Of a stretch of 8,116 nucleotides of DNA, positions 1 through 6,538 are shown in pieces. The position numbers and the translations under genes were made by a program. The notes under the pieces were generated by a model. It searched no databases. It saw only the letters and a list, made by a program, of their open reading frames with translations, and was not told the origin of the DNA. The stretch is from Candidatus Bipolaricaulota bacterium. Lineage in GTDB: Bacteria > Bipolaricaulota > Bipolaricaulia > UBA7950 > UBA9294. The number at the start of each line of letters is the position of its first letter. Position 1 is the first letter of the stretch. Location: NCBI GenBank assembly GCA_030612175.1, contig JAUWOJ010000048.1, positions 1-8,116 on the forward strand. Reading direction: 5' to 3'.

Positions 1-347
1 ATCCAGGAATTTATGACTATGGGCTTGTTTATGGCTCCGAATTCAAGTTCGATAAGGCACAGCGTGTGGACTACGGGCAAAGCATGATGACACACGCAAT
101 GGTATTGACAGGAGTAGACCTCGACTCCTCAGATCTACCGATCAAGTGGCGGGTTGAGAATAGTTGGGGGGATAAACTCGGCGATAAGGGATTCTTCGTG
201 ATGAGTGATCGCTGGTTCAACGAGTACATATATGAAATCGCCATAGAAAAGAAGTATCTACCCGATAAACTGCTTCCTATCCTAGAAACAGAGCCCGTTA
301 GATTACCACCTTGGGATCCGATGGGAGCATTGGCAATTGCCCCCTAG
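1..347 (+). CDS. pepC: Aminopeptidase C / bleomycin hydrolase family (C1B), C-terminal part
   Basis: This is the 3' end of a cytosolic papain-like cysteine peptidase that trims N-terminal residues from peptides. The reading frame is open from base 3, so the gene begins outside the window; 114 residues are visible, against about 440-450 for the family. The catalytic histidine lies in MTHAM (codon at 93-95) and the catalytic asparagine in WRVENSWG (codon at 159-161). Downstream come GFFVMSDRWF and LPPWDPMGALA, the family's C-terminal signature. In this family the C-terminal arm folds back into the active-site cleft of a hexameric barrel and makes the enzyme an exo-acting aminopeptidase. Here the arm ends in ALAIAP, a few residues longer than the ALA-type ends I recall. 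The active-site cysteine must lie upstream, outside the window. The gene converges on the ATPase gene, 24 bp away. Confidence 0.93.
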   Translation, partial: PGIYDYGLVYGSEFKFDKAQRVDYGQSMMTHAMVLTGVDLDSSDLPIKWRVENSWGDKLGDKGFFVMSDRWFNEYIYEIAIEKKYLPDKLLPILETEPVRLPPWDPMGALAIAP

Positions 348-358
348 CTCTCATTCTT

Positions 359-382
359 CCGCATCCTGCACTCAGGAAGCGG
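359..382. terminator. Hairpin between convergent genes (possible bidirectional terminator, no T tract)
   Basis: CCGC, a, TCCTG, loop CACT, CAGGA, a, GCGG forms a 9-bp stem with one A/A mismatch between the converging 3' ends. The loop and inner arm contain the stop codon of the minus-strand ATPase gene (372-374). Neither strand has a run of T after the stem, so it is not a classical intrinsic terminator. It may protect 3' ends or help termination from both sides. Confidence 0.4.
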
Positions 383-1451
383 GGAAAAGCAGCCCAGCGC
401 TAGGAGAAAAAGACACTTTGACCTCACTCCCGGTGCTGAGTGTTGTGGCTTGCTTAGTGCTAACGCGGGCACGGAGCGGGCCAATCTGGGTTTTCAGGTA
501 AACAATGGACGTCTCGCCTCGGTACTCCACTAAAACTACCTCGGCAGATATCGCATTCTCCCTCATTTCTGTCAGTTGCAGGTGCTCTTCTTTGACAAAC
601 AGTGAAATGTGATTGCCTGGGGTTATTTGTAAAGCACGAAGGTCATCTGATAAGCCTTTCTCTCTGATAAGAGAAAAGAGAAATTCTCCCACTTTCACTG
701 ATATCAAACCGTCTTTAGTCGCCATTACCGTGCCCGAGAAACGGTTTGCTCGGCCAACAAACGAGGCAACAAACTCAGTTTGTGGATGCTCGTATACCTG
801 CTGTGGTGTCGCAATCTGCTCGATCGTTCCAGAGTGCATTACCGCGATTCGATCAGCGAGAGATAGTGCCTCTTCCTGATCGTGGGTAACGTAGAGAGTG
901 GACAAGGCCAATTCTTGCTGGATATGGCGAATTTGGGCGCGTAGCGACTCCCGTAACTTGGCATCAAGTGCGGAGAGCGGTTCGTCCAAGAGAAGCAAGC
1001 GGGGCTGTGGGGCAAGTGCACGCGCCAGTGCTATTCGCTGTCGTTGCCCAGAGGAAAGCTCGGCCGGCTTTCGTCGCTCGAATCCCTTGAGATCTACAAG
1101 ATCTAGCAGTTCTCCTACACGACGCTTTGTCGAGATACTTCGATTTAATCGAGCTCCGTAGGCGATATTCTTGGCTACGTTCATGTGAGGAAACAGAGCA
1201 TAGGTTTGAAAAACGAACCCAATCTGTCGATCTTCCGGGGGGTCATTTACGATACTACGGCCATCAAGGGTTATCCTGCCTGCATCTGGGCGCTCAAATC
1301 CAGCGATAAGGCGCAAGGTGGTGGTCTTCCCACAACCAGATGGTCCAAGCAAAGTAAGAAATTCTCCTTGGCCAAGGGTAAAGCTTATCTCGTGCAGCGC
1401 ACGCACATCCCCGAATGACTTGGCAAGACCCTTCACTACAAGGTCCGACAT
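372..1451 (-). CDS. ABC transporter ATP-binding protein with TOBE-type C-terminus, ThiQ role
   Basis: This is the cytoplasmic ATPase of the thiamine-type importer encoded just upstream; it couples ATP hydrolysis to uptake. The 359 residues show Walker A GPSGCGKTT (36-44), Q-loop Q82, signature LSSGQRQR (132-139), Walker B LLLLDE (152-157), the D-loop SALD and the switch histidine H190 in THD. The section after about residue 235 resembles the TOBE regulatory domain of PotA/FbpC/MalK-type ATPases. Enterobacterial ThiQ is about 230 residues and lacks this domain, so this subunit is of the longer type although its partners are ThiB- and ThiP-like. The ATG is preceded by AGAGGTG about 7 nt upstream and overlaps the permease end by 16 nt. 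From sequence alone it would only be called an iron/spermidine/thiamine-type ATPase; the substrate comes from the operon. It is the last cistron. Confidence 0.93.
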   Translation of the reverse strand: MSDLVVKGLAKSFGDVRALHEISFTLGQGEFLTLLGPSGCGKTTTLRLIAGFERPDAGRITLDGRSIVNDPPEDRQIGFVFQTYALFPHMNVAKNIAYGARLNRSISTKRRVGELLDLVDLKGFERRKPAELSSGQRQRIALARALAPQPRLLLLDEPLSALDAKLRESLRAQIRHIQQELALSTLYVTHDQEEALSLADRIAVMHSGTIEQIATPQQVYEHPQTEFVASFVGRANRFSGTVMATKDGLISVKVGEFLFSLIREKGLSDDLRALQITPGNHISLFVKEEHLQLTEMRENAISAEVVLVEYRGETSIVYLKTQIGPLRARVSTKQATTLSTGSEVKVSFSPSAGLLFPAS

Positions 1452-3100
1452 CCGACACCTCTTCTCCCTAATCGATCAATCACAAGAAACGCAATACCAG
1501 CGACTAGCACAAGAATCATTCCCATGGCGCTCGCCGCCCCAAATTGCCGTGCTGACAGAAGACTGTATACAGCCATAGGCATTGTGCCAAGCCCGGGCCG
1601 CATAAGCATGATAGTTGCGCTCATCTCTCCAATGCTAAGAGCAAAACCAAACACTGCTGCCACAAGAATTCCCGGTCCAATGAGCGGAAGTATAACCTCG
1701 AAGAATGCGCGGGTTGGTGAGGCGCCAAGTGACCTTGCTGCCTCTACTAATGACTGGTCGAGTCCTTCGAGAACAGGCCGAATCACCCGTACAACAAATG
1801 GGTAAGTAAGGATAGCATGCGCTAACGCAATTGCGATCAGCGTTCCACTTAGATGCAGTGGGGCTCCACCCAAACCATACAACACGGCAAACCCAATTGC
1901 CACTGATGAAACAGCTAGTGGAGCCATCAGAATAGCTTCCAGCAAGCGACGGCCGGGCAGGCGACTGCGAACAGCAAACATTGCGATGAGCATGCCCACC
2001 GGCAGAGAAATCGCGGTAGAAATTCCACCGATAAACAGGCTATTCAATACCGTGCGCAACGGAGAGACTCCGAGGAAGGGGTTGTAGCCCAGTGTAAATA
2101 TCTGCCGATAGCTCTCCACGGACCACTGCCCGCGAACCCGCAAAGAATCAACAAGAATAGAGCTAATCGGTCCAAGAAAGAAGACGGCAGCAATGATAAT
2201 GTATGCAGCGATAACCAGCTTACACATACTCGCTTTCCGGGAAAACAATGGATAGGTCGCTACTCTCCGTGAGCCCTGAGTCAATGTGGCAAACCCCCCC
2301 TCTGTCTTTAGGTAAACATAGGTAAGGCTTAACGATAGAGCGGTCTCAACAAGGATCAGCGCCGACCCCAATTTATAGTCAAGCAAAGTGCGAATAAGGG
2401 TGTAGATTCCTACCTCAATCGTAGTATAACGTGCTCCACCCAAAGCAAGCACGATGGGAAAGGAAAGAAAGCTGAAGATGAATACAAGGGCAGCACTGCT
2501 CAGTAAAGCGGGAGCAAGAAGTGGAATAGTGATCCCGACAAAACGTCGTAGGCCTCTAGCGCCAAGGGATGCCGCAGCTTCGTCAATTTCAGGATCGATT
2601 CCTTCCCAGGAAGCGTTCACCAGTCGCATCACAATGGGGGCATTGTAAAACGCATGAGCAAGGACGATCCCCGTTAGAGAGTACAGAATGTGAAGCGGTG
2701 GACTTGGCAAATGAAACACTGACATTAGCCACTGGTTCAGCCAACCGCTTTCTCCGAAAAACAGGATAAACCCCAAGGCAACAACAACGGCGGGCAGAAC
2801 AAATGGGACGACAGTTAAGGAGCGAATCGCTGATTTGCCAGGAAAGCTATAGCGAGTAAGAATATACGCGCCAGGGAGTCCGATTCCTAAGCTAAGCAAA
2901 GTACTTAAAGCGGCTTGCTTAAGAGAAAAGACGATAATATGAACGAAATAACTATCAGTTAGTATGGTCGCTAAGGGAGAGAGGCTCCACCTTCCCCCCT
3001 CGGTCAATCCCCGCCGTAAGACGGAGAACAGTGGCTGATAGAAAACCAACCCTAGAAAGGCAAGCAATCCAATAAAGACGAGAAACCAACCCTTCTTCAC
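1436..3100 (-). CDS. thiP: Thiamine-type ABC transporter permease, fused double-domain
   Basis: This integral membrane protein of 554 residues forms the whole translocation path in one chain, as in E. coli ThiP (about 536 residues) and FbpB. It is made of two homologous halves, each with about six hydrophobic segments. Each half carries the cytoplasmic EAA loop that docks on the ATPase: DEAAASLGA followed by IPLLAP near 173-197, and VEAARSLGA followed by LPLIGP near 452-476. The linker between the halves is at about 265-295. It starts with GTG at 3100, overlapping the stop of the binding-protein gene as GTGA; no good Shine-Dalgarno is visible, so translational coupling is likely. The gene overlaps the ATPase start by 16 nt. 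Fold and role are clear. The thiamine substrate is inferred from the ThiB-like neighbour, thiL and the riboswitch. Confidence 0.9.
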   Translation of the reverse strand: MKKGWFLVFIGLLAFLGLVFYQPLFSVLRRGLTEGGRWSLSPLATILTDSYFVHIIVFSLKQAALSTLLSLGIGLPGAYILTRYSFPGKSAIRSLTVVPFVLPAVVVALGFILFFGESGWLNQWLMSVFHLPSPPLHILYSLTGIVLAHAFYNAPIVMRLVNASWEGIDPEIDEAAASLGARGLRRFVGITIPLLAPALLSSAALVFIFSFLSFPIVLALGGARYTTIEVGIYTLIRTLLDYKLGSALILVETALSLSLTYVYLKTEGGFATLTQGSRRVATYPLFSRKASMCKLVIAAYIIIAAVFFLGPISSILVDSLRVRGQWSVESYRQIFTLGYNPFLGVSPLRTVLNSLFIGGISTAISLPVGMLIAMFAVRSRLPGRRLLEAILMAPLAVSSVAIGFAVLYGLGGAPLHLSGTLIAIALAHAILTYPFVVRVIRPVLEGLDQSLVEAARSLGASPTRAFFEVILPLIGPGILVAAVFGFALSIGEMSATIMLMRPGLGTMPMAVYSLLSARQFGAASAMGMILVLVAGIAFLVIDRLGRRGVGCRTL

Positions 3101-4125
3101 TTGCCCACGATCGCCCGCTCCCAGTCATGCAGCCAGGTATCCATTCGGTCCCCTACCAAGTCAAGCGGAAGCATCAATGGATCCTCAGGAATAATGAGGT
3201 ATTCATCGTACTCTGGCGGGAGCTCTGCCTGTAGGTTGGCGGGTATCATAATCTCTGTCCTAGGAAGCTGCTCCTGAATCTCTTTGGATAAGAGCAAATC
3301 AATGAACGCCTTCGCTAATTCAGGCTGGTTTGTTTCTTTAACGATTCCTATGCCAAATACTGTACGGTATCCTTGTCCTCCTGGGGCAAACGCGCGGTAG
3401 TCAATTGAATCTTCGTACATCGCCCCGTAAGCGGTATCCGTGGAGAAACTTACAATAAGTGGGGCCTCTCCATGGCTGAGCATAGTCCACGCCTCGGTCC
3501 AGCCCCTTGTGATAGTAAGGAGTGTTCGATCGATCGATCGCCAAAAATCGAGGTACTTCTCCTCGCCAAACTGAGCGATGGTCCACAGGAGGAACGAGAA
3601 TCCAGTGGACGAAGTACGTGGATCCTGACACACAAGCATCCTCTCGTAACGGGGATCGGCTAATTGGTCAAGTGACTGTGGAAGCTCGTCCTCACTTAGG
3701 ACCCGTGAGTCATAGGTAAGGCTGATATACCCATATTCATAAGGCACAAATCCCACATTGGGATCGAAGAGAAGTTCCTCGGGAACAAATGCAAGATTAG
3801 GAATATCATCCTTGGTTACTGGGAGGAATAGGTCATACTTCACAATCCGCGGGATTTCGTTTACTTCAGCCATAAATAGATCGGCATTCGTCGCCGAAAC
3901 GTCACGCTCGGCAAGAAGACGAGAGAGTGTTGCCTTAGCTCCTCCCGCAGTTACAAATTGCAGATCGCAGTCATATTGGGCTTCGAATACCTCCTCCAAA
4001 ACGCTGGCCGGACCCCACGACACAAAGCTCTGATAGGTGTAGACAACGAGCTGCTCCTTACCTGTGCCAATAACCGCCAATGCCACCAAAGCAACCACAA
4101 ACAGAACTACTAGTTTATTGAACAT
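3097..4125 (-). CDS. thiB: Thiamine-binding periplasmic protein, ThiB-like
   Basis: This is the extracytoplasmic solute-binding subunit of the importer, 342 residues. A Sec signal peptide is evident (hydrophobic core at about 5-20, probable cleavage near 21-23). There is no lipobox cysteine, so a soluble periplasmic protein or an uncleaved membrane anchor is more likely than a lipoprotein. Family landmarks are VVYTYQSFVSWGP (27-39), GGAKATLSRLLAE (61-73), QDPRTSSTG (167-175), TRGWTEAW (206-213), IMIPAN (292-297) and the end WLHDWERAIVGK. These follow the order in E. coli ThiB, where the GWSEAY tryptophan contacts thiamine; ThiB there binds thiamine, TMP and TPP. The ATG has a G-rich site (AGGGGGTGG) just upstream and begins 14 nt after thiL. 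The riboswitch upstream supports the substrate. Another organic cation cannot be excluded. Confidence 0.9.
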   Translation of the reverse strand: MFNKLVVLFVVALVALAVIGTGKEQLVVYTYQSFVSWGPASVLEEVFEAQYDCDLQFVTAGGAKATLSRLLAERDVSATNADLFMAEVNEIPRIVKYDLFLPVTKDDIPNLAFVPEELLFDPNVGFVPYEYGYISLTYDSRVLSEDELPQSLDQLADPRYERMLVCQDPRTSSTGFSFLLWTIAQFGEEKYLDFWRSIDRTLLTITRGWTEAWTMLSHGEAPLIVSFSTDTAYGAMYEDSIDYRAFAPGGQGYRTVFGIGIVKETNQPELAKAFIDLLLSKEIQEQLPRTEIMIPANLQAELPPEYDEYLIIPEDPLMLPLDLVGDRMDTWLHDWERAIVGK

Positions 4126-4139
4126 GATCCACCCCCTAT

Positions 4140-5012
4140 TCAGTGTTCGTACCCTTTATCGGGAAGCTTACGGCCGTCCAACAGAACCTCTGTCTCAGTC
4201 ACCTGCCCAATAACAGTGTAGCAAGGGCAGCTGTTATCATTTCTTAACAAGTGTTGAGGCAGTGTGAACAAGAGCTCGTAGTCCTCTCCGCCGAAGATGA
4301 TCCTTTCTGAGCGCTCGAGGGGAAGGAAGAGCTGATCCATCTCCGAAAGAAATGGGAGTCTCTTCTCATCAATTGCAAATCCGACACTTCCTTCTTTTGC
4401 CAGTAGATGCAACGAATGAGCAAGGCCATCAGAGATGTCGATCATGCTAGTAGCAATGCCGGCGAGGTTTCTTCCCCAATCAACACGAGGAGAGAACTGG
4501 AAGAGCGTGTCCGCTTGCTTAGTCTCTCCCCTTACATACAGAGCGAGAGCTGCCTGAGTACGACCAAGCTCGCCAGTGACACAGACAAATTCACCTGTAT
4601 GCGCGCCGGCTCGGCGAATTGGCTGTTTGGCTTCGCCGATTCCCGTACTTACCAGGGTCAACTCTTGATGGCGATCGATATCTCCCCCAATAAGCCTGGT
4701 CTCTACCGACTCACAACAAGCCATCGCGCCTTCTAGCACTCCGGTGACGAATCCTTCTTCTAGCTTGGGATCACCCAAAGCAAGCAGAACTCCCAATGGT
4801 GTAGCTCCCATTGCTGCCAGATCAGAAAGGGAGACAGCAACGCTGCGCCAACCGATTGCGAACGGGCTTACTCCAGCCGGAAAGTCGCTTGTACGATGAA
4901 GCATATCCGTAGTCAATATGAGATGCGAGTTGTGAAACGGGATGATTGCTGCGTCATCACCTGCGGAAGAGATCCGGTTACGGATAATCTCTAGAATCTT
5001 TGTTTCGCGCAT
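4140..5012 (-). CDS. thiL: Thiamine-monophosphate kinase
   Basis: ThiL phosphorylates thiamine monophosphate with ATP to the cofactor thiamine pyrophosphate, in the cytoplasm. The 290 residues show GDD (18-20) and TTD (34-36) for metal and phosphate, SLSDLAAMGA (61-70), GGD (109-111), VTGELG (145-150), DISDGL (192-197), GGEDYELLFTLP (241-252) and a C-terminus DKGYEH, like the KGYDHF of E. coli ThiL. The bacterial TDTLVxGxHF stretch is replaced by TTDMLHRTSDFP, which I recall from archaeal ThiL. The frame stays open to an ATG at 5075, but that ATG is the conserved TAATGCC of the riboswitch, and the 21 extra residues are aptamer sequence; the start at 5012 (MRETKILEIIR) matches the family. No good Shine-Dalgarno precedes it. 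It is the first gene of the operon, under TPP control. Confidence 0.95.
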   Translation of the reverse strand: MRETKILEIIRNRISSAGDDAAIIPFHNSHLILTTDMLHRTSDFPAGVSPFAIGWRSVAVSLSDLAAMGATPLGVLLALGDPKLEEGFVTGVLEGAMACCESVETRLIGGDIDRHQELTLVSTGIGEAKQPIRRAGAHTGEFVCVTGELGRTQAALALYVRGETKQADTLFQFSPRVDWGRNLAGIATSMIDISDGLAHSLHLLAKEGSVGFAIDEKRLPFLSEMDQLFLPLERSERIIFGGEDYELLFTLPQHLLRNDNSCPCYTVIGQVTETEVLLDGRKLPDKGYEH

Positions 5013-5041
5013 GAAGACCGACCCGAACCTTGGTCTTAGGT
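5013..5041 (-). promoter_or_regulatory. Candidate expression platform of the TPP riboswitch
   Basis: Between the aptamer and the thiL ATG, AAGACC (5037-5032) can pair with GGTCTT (5019-5014), ending one base before the start codon. An alternative pairing, ACCT (5041-5038 region) with AGGT (5030-5027), would use overlapping bases and exclude the first. No U-rich terminator follows. Control of translation initiation by start-site occlusion is therefore the simpler reading. This is a hand-drawn fold and has not been computed. Confidence 0.4.
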
Positions 5042-5055
5042 GCGTGGGATACACA

Positions 5056-5160
5056 AGATGTCCCTCCGCTGGCATTACCCAGATCAGGTTCCAAGGGTCG
5101 AGGTTAAACCTCCTCTCAGCCCAGAAATATGAGCTCCCCTGATAGGATTACTTTACATCT
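5056..5160 (-). promoter_or_regulatory. TPP riboswitch (thi-box) ahead of thiL-thiB-thiP-ATPase
   Basis: On the minus strand the conserved core runs from AGGGG (5140) to AGGGA (5061). It contains GGCTGAGA, ACCC, AACCTGATCTGG, TAATGCCAGCG and AGGGA in the canonical order and spacing. P2 can form from GGG and CCC. P3 forms as AGCTC/GGGCT with an ATATTTCT loop. An optional P3a hairpin GAGG-TTTAA-CCTC sits after the GAGA. TPP binding should repress the operon below. P1 is unusual: no arm pairs directly next to AGGGG, but AGATGT (5160-5155) is perfectly complementary to ACATCT (5061-5056), leaving about 14-15 unpaired bases on the 5' side only. The aptamer identity is secure; the exact 5' end is not. 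Confidence 0.95.
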
Positions 5161-5178
5161 ACTAACAGTTCAAATCAA
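5150..5178 (-). promoter_or_regulatory. Candidate sigma-70-type promoter for the thi operon
   Basis: TTGATT (5178-5173) and TAAAGT (5155-5150) each match 4 of 6 consensus bases and are separated by 17 bp. The predicted start near 5143 falls just before the riboswitch core. The -35 element overlaps the stop codon of the upstream peptidase gene. If this promoter is used, the AGATGT arm of the proposed P1 is not transcribed, so the two proposals exclude each other. Confidence 0.35.
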
Positions 5179-6263
5179 CCAGGTGAGAACAACGAGCTAT
5201 GGGGTATAAGGTTGATCTCCTCATCAAGCTTCGCTACTGCGTGAGCGATCAGCTTAGCGCTATTCTCCAGATCACCTGTATGCACAATCTCGCATGGAGA
5301 ATGCATATAGCGATTAGGAACGGAAATCAGCCCGGTAGCTACACCGGCGCGAGTAAGTTGGATTGCATTAGCGTCGGTCCCGGTACCGCGTGGCGCGCCC
5401 TCAATTTGGCAAGAGATATTTTCCTTCTTGGCTGTTTCCACAAACAGCTTAAACAAAGCTGGATTGATATTTGGTCCACGAGCAATAACTGGGCCTTTAC
5501 CCATCGATAGATCTCCAAGTTTCTTTTTTTCAGAGCTTAGCCCGGGGGAATCAGTCGCGTGACAAACGTCGACAGCAATTCCCACTTGGGGGTCAATCCC
5601 AAAAGCGCTGGTCCGCGCTCCACGTAGGCCAATCTCCTCTTGTACGGTTGCTACTGCGTATACCGCGGCCTTAGGTTTCATCGCTGACAGCAAGCGCACC
5701 GCTTCTAGAACGACAAACGCCCCTACACGATCATCGAAGCCACGCCCAACAACGAGACTGTTACGTAACTTCGCAAACCCGTAATCAAGTACAGCGGGGT
5801 CGCCAATCTCTATGAGTGAGGCTGCTTCATCCTTGTTCTTTGCTCCGATGTCTATCCATAGGTCCTCGACTTTTACTGGCTTCTTCCGCTGTTCTTCATC
5901 AAGCAGATGGATTGGTTTGCGACCAATTACCCCAAGGATAGGTCCTTCCTTTCCTTGAATCCATGCCCGTTGCCCAGGGAGGATCTGAGTATCCCAACCA
6001 CCGATGCCGGTAAATGAAAGGAACCCTTCTTTGTCGATGTAAGTAACCATCAGTCCAATCTCATCGGCGTGCCCAGCCAGCATTACTCGAGGAATCCCAC
6101 CCTCGTTTATGACGGCAAACGAATTACCGTGTATGTCAACCCAAGTGCGATCGGCAAACCGATCAGCCTCCGTACGCCATACGTAGGACATCTCTTCTTC
6201 AAAACCGGATGGGCAAACGGTTTCCATACATCGACGCAGAAACTCCAGTCGTTCCTCGTTCAT
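5175..6263 (-). CDS. M42 family metallo-aminopeptidase (glutamyl aminopeptidase / FrvX / TET-like)
   Basis: This is a cytosolic dinuclear-metal aminopeptidase of 362 residues, the usual family length; relatives assemble into large dodecameric (TET) particles that degrade peptides. The expected ligands are present: H65 and D67 in GHADEIG, the Asp pair 177-178 in GRGFDDRVGA, the catalytic E209 and ligand E210 in QEEIGLRGA, D232 in AVDVCHA, and H321 in YMHSPCEI. GTGTDAN (293-299) and the N-terminal PSGFEEE are also typical. The ATG is preceded by GAGGGGG at a suitable distance. It ends 14 bp before the riboswitch element, in the same direction, so some read-through into thiL is possible. Older annotations call members endoglucanase M or deblocking aminopeptidase; the precise side-chain specificity cannot be read from the sequence. 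Confidence 0.95.
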   Translation of the reverse strand: MNEERLEFLRRCMETVCPSGFEEEMSYVWRTEADRFADRTWVDIHGNSFAVINEGGIPRVMLAGHADEIGLMVTYIDKEGFLSFTGIGGWDTQILPGQRAWIQGKEGPILGVIGRKPIHLLDEEQRKKPVKVEDLWIDIGAKNKDEAASLIEIGDPAVLDYGFAKLRNSLVVGRGFDDRVGAFVVLEAVRLLSAMKPKAAVYAVATVQEEIGLRGARTSAFGIDPQVGIAVDVCHATDSPGLSSEKKKLGDLSMGKGPVIARGPNINPALFKLFVETAKKENISCQIEGAPRGTGTDANAIQLTRAGVATGLISVPNRYMHSPCEIVHTGDLENSAKLIAHAVAKLDEEINLIPHSSLFSPG

Positions 6264-6281
6264 CTTTCCCCCTCTGATCTG

Positions 6282-6310
6282 TTTCGCAAGAGTGTAACCG
6301 CTTTTCGCAA
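6282..6310 (-). repeat. Two direct repeats TTGCGAAA, 21 bp apart (candidate operator)
   Basis: On the minus strand TTGCGAAA occurs at 6310-6303 and again at 6289-6282, start to start 21 bp, about two helical turns. The first copy sits inside TTTTGCGAAAA, which is nearly palindromic. The repeats flank the candidate -10 element ahead of the M42 gene, which is where a repressor or activator would bind. Confidence 0.35.
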
Positions 6311-6319
6311 AATGGTCTA
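6291..6319 (-). promoter_or_regulatory. Candidate promoter for the M42 peptidase gene
   Basis: TAGACC (6319-6314) and TACACT (6296-6291) match 4 of 6 bases each, with a 17-bp spacer, ending about 28 bp before the peptidase ATG. Both elements are weak and were found by eye. The only support beyond spacing is the TTGCGAAA repeat pair overlapping them. Confidence 0.25.
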
Positions 6320-6340
6320 AACCGACGAGACGAGCACAGC

Positions 6341-6466
6341 CTAACAGGTAAGATGCAAACAGGCAATAACATCTTCCCCTTGATCAATAAGCCTATTATA
6401 TTCCTTAATCGCTGCTCTTGTCTTGAATCCACGCAAACTAATCCCCATCTCATCTATACATTTCAC
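6341..6466 (-). CDS. Possible 41-residue small protein ending in CLHLTC, function unknown
   Basis: A short frame begins with GTG and ends with TAG 77 bp before the M42 peptidase start, on the same strand. The product is MKCIDEMGISLRGFKTRAAI followed by KEYNRLIDQGEDVIACLHLTC. It reads like real protein: charged residues spaced as in amphipathic helices, no low-complexity stretches, and three cysteines (3, 36, 41), two of them in a C-x-H-x-x-C tail that could bind metal or be oxidised. AAGGG lies 5 nt before the GTG. The frame stays open upstream to 6505, so GTG at 6490 (49 residues) is an alternative but lacks a ribosome site. I do not recognise the family. A chance open frame of this length is quite possible; the case rests on its composition and ribosome site. 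Confidence 0.42.
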   Translation of the reverse strand: MKCIDEMGISLRGFKTRAAIKEYNRLIDQGEDVIACLHLTC

Positions 6467-6538
6467 TACTTCCCTTGAAATATACAACACGAAAAAGCAA
6501 GATTAGCTCAAAGGAGATTTCTCGATTTGTACACAGCA

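Noticed and set aside
613..1578. Several plus-strand frames of 60-90 codons across the ATPase gene
   Set aside because: All lie antisense to a gene with complete ABC motifs and have no independent support.
3526..3540. Tandem CGAT run (tcgatcgatcgatcg)
   Set aside because: It is only about three units, lies inside thiB and encodes ordinary residues there (RSIDRT); too short to be a meaningful repeat.
6199..6453. 84-codon minus-strand frame overlapping the M42 start and the small ORF
   Set aside because: Its second half lies inside the M42 coding region in another frame, its translation is arginine- and cysteine-rich with no family resemblance, and the alternative frame at 6341-6466 looks more protein-like.
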